The position numbers and the translations under genes are program-made. From Eutypa lata (taxonomy: Eukaryota > Ascomycota > Sordariomycetes > Xylariales > Diatrypaceae), in NCBI GenBank assembly GCA_022661535.1, contig JAKULF010000011.1:1674001-1738000 (forward strand): 64,000 nt of DNA. The letters run 5' to 3'. This document shows, piece after piece, positions 42,701 through 53,109 of this stretch. The notes under the pieces were generated by a model. It was not told where the DNA came from. It made no database searches and was given only the letters and a program-made list of their open reading frames with translations. Every line of letters starts with the position of its first letter. Positions within the stretch are counted from its first letter, which is position 1.

Positions 42701-45465
42701 CGGAATCTGAGAGGACAGATGAGGTCGCGGATGATGAGAGTGAGCTTGAAGAGCAAGAGGAACATGACTTGATTGATAGGCAATTCGAGCTCAGCAAGAT
42801 CGACGAGGAATTGGAGAGAGACGACGGTGATGACGAGGACGGAGGCGGGGGTGATCTGATGTACGACGACGAAGAAGAGGAGGACGACATGGACCTCTGG
42901 GACATCGAGGCGTCCCGCCCCACGCCGGACGAACCATCCAGCTTCATAGCCCACGTCGTGCCCAAGCCAAAAGCAGAACCGGAGACCGTCGCCGCGCAGC
43001 CCCCGAGGAGAGGCAGGATCCCTAGCCCCTGGAGGCGAACTAACAGACGTCTCATTTACAAAGACGACGTCTTGAGCCCTTCTCAGATAGAGATTGAGGA
43101 GGGCGCCGTGAGCGAGGTCGACGACGAGTATGAGATGATCCCACCTGCTGCATCGCGGCGGACGTCCGCTGTTCAGCAACGACAGACGCAGACGCAAACT
43201 CAAGAGCACGAGTACGAGTACGAGCAGGAGCAGGAGCAAGAACAGGAGGAAGAGCAAGATGGTCAGGAAAGACTCGAATTGCAGGAAGAGATTGAAGCAC
43301 AGTCTGATGCGAGGGATGCTGAAGTGCAGGAAGATGAGGTTGAAGAAGATGATGGGCCTTATGAGGGCGATGATTATGATATGCTAGCTCAGCAGTCAGA
43401 TGGCGATTCCATTGCTGAAGAAGAGGAGCAGGAACAGGCACCCGAGTCGGAGGGTTACTCGATGATAGACCTAGCGAACAAGAATAGCTCTCCGGGACGG
43501 TCTACGCGTGATGAGCAATATTCTCAGGTGGCTCTATCCGATCAGCCTGATGCAGAGGCAGCTCAGGAGAATTCGGTGCACACCACGGAGGTGGACGAGT
43601 ATTCGCTGGTTGCACAGCAGAGCCGGAAGAACAACAATAACAGCAGCAATAAACCCGCAGCGCAAGAACAAGAAAAAGCAAAACGCAAGTCTGGATTCTT
43701 CGGCGGGTTCGATATACTATCGTTTTTCTCGTCGCCTGCCACGCTGCCGAAGACTAGACCTGAAGAGAGCCCGAACCCAGCAGCAGCGGCGGCGGCAGAA
43801 GCTAGCACCGCTTCTAATATGACTAGGGCATCTGGAAAACTTGCTCAACCCAAACTCGGCAACAATAACAGCAGCAGCAATAATAGCTCGTTCGCGAAAC
43901 AGTCTCAGCCCTCTACTTCTACTCTTTGGTCGAATGGCCTCTTCCCCTCCATCCCCCAAAAGGAATTCAGACCTAGTCCGGAGCGCCGCGTCGACCTGTT
44001 CTCGCCCGGGCCTGCTTCCGCGCTGCGCTCAGCTGATACAGACGATGATAATGAGCGATCGCTGTCCGTGTCCACGCCTTCGCGCTCTCCTTCCCCTTCT
44101 CGTCCTCTGCGCTCTCAACCCACCCGCTTGGGCTCTTCAAGCGCCCATCGCTCACCTGCTGCTGCTTCCACCCGCTCAGTCTCAGCTGCTCCTTCGACTC
44201 CTCCCGAGAAAACACAGACATACTACCCATCCATCGAGCAGAAGCGTAACTTCACTCCGCACCTTCGACAACAGCAGTCCCCTGCCTCGTCGCTATTCGC
44301 GCCTCGGACCAATAATGCCCACCAGGACAACAGCAACAACAATAACCGCGTCAACTTCCTCCAAGTCCCTACACTACAGTTACAGAACGAAGACTATTAC
44401 CAACAACAACAGCACCAGCAGAACCACCACCAGGAATCCTCCATCCTCACAGACGGCACCGACTATGAGCGCGTCCCGCCCCGCGATAAGCCCTCCCAGT
44501 GGGACCGCACCCTGTCGCCCTCCAAGTCGTGCTTCAGGTCGCCCCTGAAGCCCACGACGCCCGGGCGCGTGGTCGCGTTCTCGAATGCTGCGAATCCGAA
44601 TGCGAGTATTGAGAGCGGTAGTAGTAGTGCTGGCGGGTTGCTGTCGTTGCTTGGTAACGGTAGTAGTGGTAGTGGTAGTAGTAGTGGTAATGGTGGCGGC
44701 AGGGGTAAAGGTAGAGATGAGTTTCAGAGATTTCTCAGCCCTGCTGATGCTGCTTCCCCTTCCCTTTCCCCGGGCAAGGCCACAGGGACGGGAAATTCCG
44801 CACAGGCGCAGAGGCAAGTTGGTGATTATGGTCTGAACCGCCACCGCAATGCCGAGCAGGGTTCTTCTTCGACGACGTCACGTGTGCTCTCAGAGTCGAC
44901 GGATAACTCGTCGGCGTCGTTATATCCCATCCTACCGCAGTGGGAGGAGAAATCCTCTAATAACAGCGCATCTGCACAACCGCTACCAACCTTGACACAA
45001 GACTCCACCACCTTCCTCCCCTCCTCGCTCTCCCAAACAACAACCTGGACCCGCGAGCACTGGCTCCACCTCGACGCGCTCGCGACCGAGCGGCGCCGCG
45101 ACCCGGCTCGGTTCTGCGCTGCGCACTTCCCTTCTGCGTCTACGTCTACCGCTGCCCCTACATCCTCCCATGATAGCAACCTAGATCTGGTCCTGGACTT
45201 AGATAAGGCATTCGAGAACCACAGACTCCGAGGCAAAGAGGTCGCCGCCCAGGGCGCTAGCATCATCCTCGAGCCCTGGCACCTCGAGATCGTGGAGGCG
45301 TTCCGCGCCGATCTCAGTGGTGGTGGCGAGTATGAGAGTGTGTGGGATGATGCGATCATTGCGAAGAGGTTGTTCGCGTTGCTGGTTGGCGAGGAGAGGA
45401 GAAGTGCTGCGAGGAGGGATAGGGCTAGGAGGGAGAGAGATGGGGCTAGGGTGGGTGTGCGATAA
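39769..45465 (+). CDS. Large AT-hook nuclear protein, function unknown
   Basis: Uninterrupted 1898-residue frame from ATG 39769, mostly disordered. Basic nuclear-type segments include TPRKRGRRRKS near residue 185 and a good AT-hook, GRKRGRPRKAL, near 300, so binding of AT-rich DNA is likely. Two related motifs, SFSTLPDSLLQAATP (~578) and SFSEIPDAVLEAATP (~612), are internal repeats. Acidic runs follow at ~1015-1045, then QEQEQEQEQEEEQ near 1150, Asn/Ser/Gln runs and a Gly/Ser tract. The only folded-looking part is C-terminal (~1755-1880): WTREHWLHLDALATERRR, then RGKEVAAQGASIILEPWHLE and IAKRLFALLVGEERR. That end resembles fungal proteins annotated simply as AT-hook or AT DNA-binding proteins. 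No enzymatic motif is seen. A chromatin role is inferred. Confidence 0.85.
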   Translation: MAADHDDDAAGRFSSPDPLTDDLDIASSTRPPPRSTTTRGRTTTRMGSSAIKPRTLPLQPHDFSDFSLPYNGVGSTPVKSSAMTSRSSRHPSPRKRTFELDVGDERSPQRIYVTVEAEAEAEEAAANLAAASSTTGTASKRGVKRKLFPPSSPTRNVVRGEETTTTSVPLRGLTDDEGNGTETPRKRGRRRKSNGTPIPAASKGQGRKKAGTPVQRKTQPRRNTRSQDDVPEYEASKIDDASAMTGLDVEMDVEDAGATPKAKAKKPRIRKTPAKPATSKNVPSSSQAPSSRATGTGRKRGRPRKALMPDELAPLTESEMERSAVGEEHMIAGSEQPSDAMLAAEASIGGGRHDEVQAENHDDEEDLLMLNSTPTPSNFADTQQIDSIRRRSRGMVESSQHPTSEAGFTEEGEGEGYVPMMEQQSDMESEFEPLDGITYGRQDTLAHASDFSMIAVESLPSFQASFQADLSRIPSEGAEQSEMGEETNMIINQTLESLRQSMQADAERQSPDPLSADNDQDGEQSQTGRLQRSSRDLAEGNSRAWSRSPSGSPKKPKQLPLSRQLFSSRAGKAPQVDDSFSTLPDSLLQAATPRHLPMKQTTANGDTSMYEDSFSEIPDAVLEAATPKPPTRTTNTLDYDVPASDNTIERTHSSSRSGRLNLSSSRLPTPDDTSSSNNGSKRAPDEELANAEPQEAEGSNSRGADIPSSPPNHTQSHVIDFGMSLSQRDASGTPEVQKSSPPQLPPSGVAPLERVQSLEPPAHIGRPSLSPIVRVARTLQSVISDRSSPDGRESNLGSPFRSSVSNEPHRQSSVARSPPSHPYHDSAIHSNAPSLFNPIASFTQRLRSSQNRSQRADSPNVIGEVEDPFGPDIHDYTQTESLKRSAYGGNHSTDMYAQQGESAGAGYAAVTSSTGAAPPSDDHMSWMAHGDSPEIQRSDRQPTPQQMHIRSSSFLATHASSTGASRAMDALALETAGAESERTDEVADDESELEEQEEHDLIDRQFELSKIDEELERDDGDDEDGGGGDLMYDDEEEEDDMDLWDIEASRPTPDEPSSFIAHVVPKPKAEPETVAAQPPRRGRIPSPWRRTNRRLIYKDDVLSPSQIEIEEGAVSEVDDEYEMIPPAASRRTSAVQQRQTQTQTQEHEYEYEQEQEQEQEEEQDGQERLELQEEIEAQSDARDAEVQEDEVEEDDGPYEGDDYDMLAQQSDGDSIAEEEEQEQAPESEGYSMIDLANKNSSPGRSTRDEQYSQVALSDQPDAEAAQENSVHTTEVDEYSLVAQQSRKNNNNSSNKPAAQEQEKAKRKSGFFGGFDILSFFSSPATLPKTRPEESPNPAAAAAAEASTASNMTRASGKLAQPKLGNNNSSSNNSSFAKQSQPSTSTLWSNGLFPSIPQKEFRPSPERRVDLFSPGPASALRSADTDDDNERSLSVSTPSRSPSPSRPLRSQPTRLGSSSAHRSPAAASTRSVSAAPSTPPEKTQTYYPSIEQKRNFTPHLRQQQSPASSLFAPRTNNAHQDNSNNNNRVNFLQVPTLQLQNEDYYQQQQHQQNHHQESSILTDGTDYERVPPRDKPSQWDRTLSPSKSCFRSPLKPTTPGRVVAFSNAANPNASIESGSSSAGGLLSLLGNGSSGSGSSSGNGGGRGKGRDEFQRFLSPADAASPSLSPGKATGTGNSAQAQRQVGDYGLNRHRNAEQGSSSTTSRVLSESTDNSSASLYPILPQWEEKSSNNSASAQPLPTLTQDSTTFLPSSLSQTTTWTREHWLHLDALATERRRDPARFCAAHFPSASTSTAAPTSSHDSNLDLVLDLDKAFENHRLRGKEVAAQGASIILEPWHLEIVEAFRADLSGGGEYESVWDDAIIAKRLFALLVGEERRSAARRDRARRERDGARVGVR

Positions 45466-47365
45466 GTGAGGTGAGGTGAGGTGAGATGAGGTGTGGTGTG
45501 GTGGACAGGTTGTATTATATTAGGTGTTTATTGTCTCTGTTCAGGTTGGTTTTAGGGGGTAAGGGGGGGGGGGCGGCGTTGGGGATGCTTTTTCTGCGAT
45601 TGTATATTCTGCTGCGTTGTGCCGGCAAGGATGATGGTTTGTGTTACGGCTGCATATTTTTACATCACGCTTGTATCAAGTTGGAAACAGACCAACAGGC
45701 AAGCAAAAACAGGTCAGGCCGGCAGCAAGCAAGCCTACAGTTATACTTTCCTTGGAACAAATCCTGGCCGGATGAGGCGACGAAGAAAGAGGTTCTTGCA
45801 TCGATCGGACCACAACTCCAAAATTCAAGCTTGCATTGCATTCATGGACGGGGCATCATCATCATCAATAACAGGCGGCACCGATAGGCGTTTTTATGGG
45901 CTTCTTTTGCAGCTTACTTATGCATCTAGGCATAGATACTTTAAGTACATAGGGTTGGTTGATCAATCGGTTGATTGGTTGGTCGGTCGGTCGGTTTTAT
46001 TAAGAATAGGGGTAAAGGCAAGCAAACTGCAAAGGCGTTACTAGTATAAGGTGCTTCGTGAGAAAAATTGGCATCCTTGTGAGTTGCTGCATACTTATGT
46101 ATACCTCTTTACCTCTTCCCGCGCAAAGCTTAGATGCGTGTATTGTCTTGACAAGATGTGTTATTGCTGCTGTGGCCGAACTATTACGAATGCTACCACC
46201 TCTTTCTCTGCTGTATCAAAGAGGAATGATTGTTCGGGCGTGATTAGCATAGGTAAGGAGTTGTTATGTCCGATACAACTTAATGCCATAAACACCATCT
46301 AATAGCAGTTCAGCTAGCCGTCCTTGCCTATTATACAGGAATATTATGGTGTATATATAACCTCCCACTCACAGTCCTCATTGTAGACAGGCTGGGTACT
46401 GTGTATTTGCAGTCATCTTAAACTCGTCATGTAAGTATTACATGATATGGGCTGTATTCAAGAGTAGGCTCTAACATAAAGATCCGAGTAAAGGGGAAAG
46501 GTGCAGTATAAAATATTAGAATTATTTTTATTGCAGCCGCATATACTTATATTTGATAGAATTTTATGGTCAAGACGTTGAGTTATACCCTGGAGACCCA
46601 CCAGCTTAGCGGCTACGTGTATATAAAGGAGGGAACTTCACCTCCTAGATAATTTGAAAAGGGGCCCTCAAATGTTCCATCATTATCTTTATTTTATTAT
46701 AGGATTCATTATATTACAGATGGCCAGAAACTTAGTTTCTTCTGTTTATCTTGAACTACCGATTCTCTCCTGCAAGGTGTCGTAACGTCTCAACACTTAG
46801 AAGTAGGTGGCTAAATTCCCTAATGCAAATAAACTTCCGAGTCCCTGGAGAAATTACTGCACAGGGCAATATCTCTTGGAAATCAGTGGAATTTACGGGA
46901 ATAGGCAAGTAAGTTGACAACGTGACAACAGCTCTAGCACACATACGGGTGGTCGATTCCACCATTTGTTAAGCTCAAGGTAGCGTCCAGATGACAGGTC
47001 TATGATGTATCTGGAATAGTTGGGGCAGTGCAAATAACTTGAGGGTATAGTAAGTCTCCCTCATAGGCTACTATACATGCGATGAAAGTAGTTTTGTAAC
47101 CAACTGCATATAACTCGCATCTGACTAGTGTAGGGTAGTATTGAGAATTAGGCAGCATCAGTCTCCAATTATACTCTATGTTATCAACCCCTCCCCCATC
47201 ACATATCCGCATACTCTCGAGGTTCTTTTGCACCATTCCAAAGGCACCGAAGACAATTCAAGTAATCATTAAATCCATTTCCTTGTTATTCTTTGGGTAT
47301 TTTCTATTGCGAAAGCACAACTGTAAAACCAAACAATCAGTTACCTGTTGAAGCAACGAAGAAAA
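45466..47365. other. Intergenic region, no supported gene
   Basis: Starts with GAGGT-type repeats (~45466-45490) and an 11-base G run near 45563-45573. Open frames at 45486-46302 overlap each other in different frames and show no domain. The right end is the 5' flank of the HET gene. Confidence 0.55.
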
Positions 47366-49396
47366 ATGAAGCTCCAGTCTTACACCTACAGCCCTCTCAG
47401 CCAAGAGAAACGAGAAATCCGACTCCTGAAATTGTATCCGGGAGAAGCAGAAGATCCCCTCGCTGGAGATCTCCTCACAGTATCTCTCAATGATAGACCG
47501 GTGTACGATGCGTTGAGCTATGTTTGGGGTCCTCCTACTCCAAAATATCCCCTTCGAATTAACAGTTCTGCCGGGCTCATGCGTACACTGCGGTATCCCT
47601 CTACGATGCTGAAAGGCACCACACACTACTGGTATTATCCGGAAAAACTCACATCTACCTTTCATTCTGAAATCCCCATCGGTCCGAATCTACGACAGGC
47701 GCTGCATGACCTAAGGTCCCCTGAAAGTACTATGATCCTGTGGGTTGATGCAATCTGCATCAATCAAGGGGATATTCACGAGCGCGAACATCAAGTGGGC
47801 ATTATGGGCAGCATCTACCGCGAAGCCAAAACCGTGAGGCCTTGGCTCGATGAGGACTTAGATCTCGATTTAGATTGTTTCAGAGCTCTTTATAGTTTAG
47901 TACCGGGTTTTATGCCTGAAGAGGAGGATATACGCGCCAGCCTGGATGATACTTATGACTTCGGTGGCTCAGAACCACTTCTAGAGACTCTAGGGCGTAG
48001 CTCGCATGAAAGGGGGCAATGCGTACGTCTGCGTGACTTTAAGACCGAATTCTGGGATCCGGTAGCTCGTATTTGGCGCAACCCGTACTGGCAACGACTT
48101 TGGGTGCAACAAGAGTTGCTTCTCGGTCGTGAGCTAGAGTTCAGCTTCAGGAAAACTAAGGTTCCGGGACCCTTGCTGCTGAGGTTCGATGTGGCATTAA
48201 ATGAAGAACTCATGGATATGTCGCTAGGCAAGGAACTAGACCAGCCTTCAGATCCCAGGTGGCTAAGCTGGATATCTCTTTCTCAAGCAACAAAGATCTT
48301 ACCAAGCTATGCTACTGGTCGGAAAGAAATAATGTCCGTCGATGCGCCCGGAAAAGGAGAACCCGCCGCTATCAACAAAGATAAAATGGCACTAGTCAAG
48401 CTCTTCCTTAATTCTTCCAGTCTCAAAGCGACTGAGACAAGAGATCGGGTGTATGGTTTTCTAGGTCTTGCAACCGACTATACAGAGGGCGACATAGACG
48501 TAGCCTATGATTTAACAGTGTCTCAGGTTTACGCTAAAATCTTTCGCCACTATCTCAAGACATATGAGCGCCTAGACTTTTTAGCATATAGCTGTAGAGA
48601 CGACGCTCACCTCGAAACGTGGGACCCTATAGAGTTAAGTCTGCCGAGCTGGATGCCAGCCCCAGGGAAGTCGGCGGCGAACCTGACCGTCCCAAGTATC
48701 CCAATTGTGCCATTTCGCAGAGTTCCTGAAATAGACAGCTCTCTTCGACTCCTTTCGGAAGGCCTTAGAATCGACACCATCAGATCTTCAAGTTTGGAGG
48801 TATCGCTGACTTTGACCCTTCCGAACATCCTTGAGCGGCTTTTAACGATCACATCGCAAAATCCCGCCGCGTGCGATAGGACAAATACCCTGGAGGTGGC
48901 CGCTAAGATATTGTGTGAGCTCAGCAATCTTGAGTCCTTGAATATAACAGAAGAAGACCTGCAAATGATCATATACTTCATGATGTTAAAGCCGCCAGTT
49001 ATTGACTGGGACAAACGGTCGATTTGGGATCTGGTATATCGCATGACCGCTAAGTCAAACCCTGTAGCTGAATTTCAGGGACGTATCATGAAACTGCGGG
49101 TAGCACTCATGCAAAGGGGCTGCTTTGTCAATACTGGGAAGGGGAGAATAGGCTATGCGATCACGCAAGACCCACGCATTGGAGTGGACGCCGGCGATGA
49201 GGTGTGGTTCATTCCTGGGTGTGTAGTGCCGATCGCTCTACGACCAAATAATGCAGTACCGCCGGAGTACATGTTGGTGGGACCTGTAATACTAGCTGGC
49301 TTCTATCGGGAGGCGTTCTATAAAGAGCTGGAAACAACCCCTATTTCAGACTGGATCTGCGACGGGCAGCAAGTGCAGACCATCAAAATTGCGTGA
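47366..49396 (+). CDS. HET-domain (heterokaryon incompatibility) protein
   Basis: Intron-less frame. The first ATG, at 47366 (MKLQSYTYSPLSQ), gives 676 residues and the usual HET-protein N terminus. The HET domain (PF06985-type) shows YDALSYVWG near residue 48, LRQALHDLRS, ILWVDAICINQGD near 124, VGIMGSIYREAKTV and YWQRLWVQQELLLG. The C-terminal part has the familiar DPRIGVDAGDEVWFIPGCVV and YMLVGPVILAGFY strands. The WLG turn after the Ile-Tyr helix reads PWLDED, a small variation. HET proteins trigger cell death after fusion of unlike hyphae; the partner locus is unknown. The frame is intact. It heads the accessory stretch of orphan and broken genes to its right. Confidence 0.9.
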   Translation: MKLQSYTYSPLSQEKREIRLLKLYPGEAEDPLAGDLLTVSLNDRPVYDALSYVWGPPTPKYPLRINSSAGLMRTLRYPSTMLKGTTHYWYYPEKLTSTFHSEIPIGPNLRQALHDLRSPESTMILWVDAICINQGDIHEREHQVGIMGSIYREAKTVRPWLDEDLDLDLDCFRALYSLVPGFMPEEEDIRASLDDTYDFGGSEPLLETLGRSSHERGQCVRLRDFKTEFWDPVARIWRNPYWQRLWVQQELLLGRELEFSFRKTKVPGPLLLRFDVALNEELMDMSLGKELDQPSDPRWLSWISLSQATKILPSYATGRKEIMSVDAPGKGEPAAINKDKMALVKLFLNSSSLKATETRDRVYGFLGLATDYTEGDIDVAYDLTVSQVYAKIFRHYLKTYERLDFLAYSCRDDAHLETWDPIELSLPSWMPAPGKSAANLTVPSIPIVPFRRVPEIDSSLRLLSEGLRIDTIRSSSLEVSLTLTLPNILERLLTITSQNPAACDRTNTLEVAAKILCELSNLESLNITEEDLQMIIYFMMLKPPVIDWDKRSIWDLVYRMTAKSNPVAEFQGRIMKLRVALMQRGCFVNTGKGRIGYAITQDPRIGVDAGDEVWFIPGCVVPIALRPNNAVPPEYMLVGPVILAGFYREAFYKELETTPISDWICDGQQVQTIKIA

Positions 49397-50616
49397 ATGG
49401 AGTTGAGTAGAAACTTTATCCACAGGCCGCGAGAATGACGAAATAATACTCAATGTAATTAGAGAGGACTTAAACATGTTGTTTGCCAAAGCCCTGACAT
49501 ATCTCATGGCACCTGCTATTATACTTGAATCCCTATTCATAATTATGCCAAAAGATTCACGACTATGTAAATATTAGAATACCAAAGCAGGGTGAGAAGA
49601 AGGGGAGCTCCATGAACTATATTATACCATGCCCAGTATCATAACACACAGGCTACTCAGAGCATTCAGATCGGAATATTAAGTGACAAATGATAAGGAA
49701 CGTATATAAGCCGTGCGCATGTTGCCATTTTGACAAGACTGCCCTAGTTTTCCATCTTATATTGAAGCGAACGATGAATTGACGCATGAAAAGCAGGCTC
49801 TGTTCGAGGAGTGTAGTAAACTGCCAGGCGCTGTAACGTCAAAGAGAGCATTTACAGGAGCTCTAATGCAGTACTTGAAAAGGCAATAGAATAATAACGT
49901 ATTACGGAATAATAGGTAGGGCCTGGTAAATAGACGATAAGCTTGGGTAACTGCCATGAATAGAAATATTTGTTTATATGGAAATGTAGCTTCAGGAATG
50001 ACCCGTGGTCCTCAATTATAACAAGATAAATATTCTCAACAAAAGTGCTATAATACTTGACTACATTCAGAGGAAATGCCTTCATAATAAGGCGTGTTTT
50101 CCGATTGAAAACCAATTTATAAATGTTATGAAATACGGACATTGCATTGATCTGACTGCATAAATGAAAAACGTAACGAAGGTCGTCCATCAGACAGCCA
50201 ACCTATCATGTCGTCTCACCCACTGTCAGCCTCCAGACATTGGCGGACACTCGCCCACGTTGTAGCTCTTAATTCGTGCCGGCTGAACAACCGCTTTGCC
50301 GAGTCACACAGCAGCGTGGCAGCCGGATGGGGAGGGGGTCCTGAAGTGTGGTCGCCGTTAAGCGCCAAGGTTGGATTTGATTGACGTGCATTACATCCTA
50401 CGCATTTAGAGGTCCCCCGTTGGCCCGTTACTGAGACCACCTTCGGATCGCGGGATCTCATTTATTCGAACTTTCTGCCCAATTTGCCATCGGTTTATGT
50501 TCTTGATACTCTTTCTTCATATTATTGCAACGTTAACACCGTTTGTCTCGCATGTTGTTGTTTTTAAGTTCTTCACCCCATGTGCGCCGAGGGGGCCATA
50601 ACCGCAGCAGCCGATA
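49397..50616. other. AT-rich intergenic region, no supported gene
   Basis: No frame with a recognisable product. The last ~400 nt are GC-richer and probably contain the promoter of the following gene. Confidence 0.55.
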
Positions 50617-51963
50617 ATGCCGGGCGTCATCGTCCCCGGGCCCGATGGCCCACCGCGACAACAAGGCTCTCAGCTATGCGGGAGGATTCTCTGGCTGCCC
50701 AAGAAGGAATGGATAAAGGTAGCAGGCGACAAACTGGACGAGGGGTGTTATCAGCACCCAGTCGTCATCCTCTCCGCTGGACCGAAAGAAGGGAAAGTAG
50801 ACTTATTTCTTGTACGTCCATCCCGTATCAAATCGAAGCACCTACATCTACATATTACCTCAGTAGTACAATATGTGAGAGAGACTGCTAATTCGACCAA
50901 CTAGCTAACATCCTTCAATGAAAGATCTCTTGAGCTCAAGCACCCGCACGACCTCAGAGCCCGGAGCACGTACCTACCCATCAAGCCCTGCAACCCCCAT
51001 CCGGATAACCGGAAGCTGCTGGTGTTAGAAGACCAAACCCAGAGGCTCAGGAAGAACTCCTACGTCAAGACGAAGGATCAGAAGGTCGTGACGTACGCCA
51101 ACCTGCGACCGTACGAGCGCAAGACGCCGGACGTGGTCTTCGCGCTGTCGCGGAAGAGCTACCAGGACCTCATCGAGTACGCGGAATACTCGGCCCCGCT
51201 GCCGGACATCACCCGGATCGATTCTGGCACAATATGTAGCCCACCGCTGCCGCTGCCGCCGCGGGCCGAGGCGATAGCGGTAGCGAGGCCGTATATCGAC
51301 CTCAGCTACGACTCTGTGGACGCCGTGTCCGCGGCTCGTAGGATGGGTGTTTCTAGGGTTCATTCCCCGGTTCGTCAGAATACGTCGGCACGGCGGGATG
51401 ATGCGAGAAGACCGGTGGCGAATACGGCGGCGGCGGCGGTGGCGGCGCCGACGCACGCGAGACCGGAAGTGTCTCTTGAACACATGAGGTACCAGCTAGC
51501 CCTGGAGGCGATCAACGAATATCGCCGCAGTCAAATACGCACTGCCGCTTCTTCACATACGAGGTCTTCCATCGGCACCTACACTCACAGCCGTATCCCA
51601 GCAGAGCGAGGGACTCTGTTGCCGGTTCACAACCAGGATAGCTACGGTGGATACCGCCACTACAACTACGGCAGCACCCCGCGGTCCGTCGCTGCCCAAG
51701 GTGCATCGCCGCCTGAAGGGGAGGTGCGGCGGGGTTGCCTGGGGGCTACTCTACGTGGTTGCTTCTCGCTCTTGTCTCGCGTCCCTTGGGGGACAATTAT
51801 CTTGTTTACTTTCAACTTGCTCATATGGATTGGGATTGGTTATGGGTCGTATAGGTTGCTTTTTTGGTTAGTTGATGAGTGTAAGTCGTTGTGGGATACC
51901 GTCAGTCACAAGATCTGGGGAACTGTACAACGAGTCGGTCAACTCGGACTATCGCGGATTTAG
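50617..51963 (+). CDS. Orphan protein with C-terminal membrane helix
   Basis: Two exons (50617-50811 and 50905-51963) with a 93-nt intron (GTACGT donor, CTAG acceptor) give 417 residues. Exon 1 reads MPGVIVPGPDGPPRQQG, then GRILWLPKKEWIKV and CYQHPVVILSAG. Exon 2 continues LTSFNERSLELKHPHDLR with a compact basic segment to about residue 160, suggesting one small folded N-terminal domain, then a disordered Ser/Arg/Ala-rich middle. Near the end TIILFTFNLLIWIGIGYGSY is a strong membrane helix, with a second hydrophobic stretch LLFWLV. No signal peptide is present, so a tail-anchor-like topology with the bulk in the cytosol is likely. The family was not recognised and no function is proposed. Confidence 0.7.
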
Positions 51964-53109
51964 GCTGGCGATGAACAGGTTGTCCTGGATCTTGATAATA
52001 AATTGTTGAAAATACACCTCCTATTTATGCCTATCACTCTTTTTTCTATAAGTTGTGGATATGTCGGATATTGGGTGGTGTGGCAAAGCAGTGGTTCAGA
52101 ACCGCCGGGTCAAACAGAGGAATGCGGTGTCAAACGTCAACATTCAGGCGTTAACAGCCGTATTAAACCTATGTAGCTAGAGGCATCCGACCTAGGCGTC
52201 TGACAGTACACCAAGCTTCCTGAGACCAGTAATATGACCCCTAACTCTTCACAGGATATGTTTTATTATCCGAAGATATCTGTGATTATGTATGAAACCC
52301 ATCCGACATGATTTCCAACAGATTAACTTCACGTAAGTTCATTTCTCCCTTCTCCCCCTATTTGTCCTTACCAATATAACTTCTATGGAGAAAGGTGGGA
52401 GTGATAAAGTGATATTATAAGCTATAGGTCCCTATATATATCTATATAAATACTACATAAAGCCCACACTTAGTAAAGAAAAGACCTTTCAAAACCAACA
52501 ATTTAACCGTTCATAGTTTAAGATAAATGGTCTATTACGGCCCACTATTGAATATGATCTATAGAATCTTGCTACCACCTGGACGCAAATCAAGCCATCA
52601 TATTTTACTGTGCAATCAGAGAGTGAATACATTCCGATGCCCTTCAAATTTGGGTAGACTATATAGTAAAAATTACCGACTAAAGACGGGTCGTATGTGC
52701 CATCATCACCTGAGCTGTGATTGTCCTAGTTTGATACGATCGAATGGAAGATTAAAACTACTGTGAGACGGATGAGATGTCCTTCGTGTATACCTGCTTG
52801 TGAGATAGGAGTATTGATATGAATAGACTTGAGCACATATATGCTATGCAAAAAGCTAGCTCAGCAACGCAGAGTGCACAGATATATACTCGCTTAACTA
52901 GACCAACGTACTGCATACAGTAGTACTGATATATATCCTATCCTCGTACTTAATATAAAGGGGTGGGGTCCATCCAGTCTCTTGGCACTTTTCAGCTGAG
53001 GCATGTGGGGTCATACTTAATATGAACTTCTGCCTAACATCGTAGCATATCACTCTTACCGCCCCTCTTCTCGAATACCTCTACTTCTCATCAACTAAGT
53101 TAGATAACA
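51964..53109. other. Intergenic region with a second repeat copy
   Basis: Contains copy B of the dispersed repeat (52065-52253). The remainder is AT-rich with a frame at 52527-52766 that lacks any domain. The right end is the 5' flank of the F-box gene. Confidence 0.55.
52065..52253 (+). repeat. Dispersed repeat, copy B (189 bp)
   Basis: Matches copy A at 15016-15205 along its whole length in the same orientation, with most differences being transitions. The region equivalent to the copy-A hairpin (CATTCAGGCG, then ACAGCCGTATTA) has lost its pairing. It is probably an inactive small transposable-element remnant. Confidence 0.75.

Noticed and set aside
51025..51483. Arg/His-rich minus-strand frame of 152 codons
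   Set aside because: Shadow of the orphan membrane-protein gene; composition reflects antisense of its coding strand.
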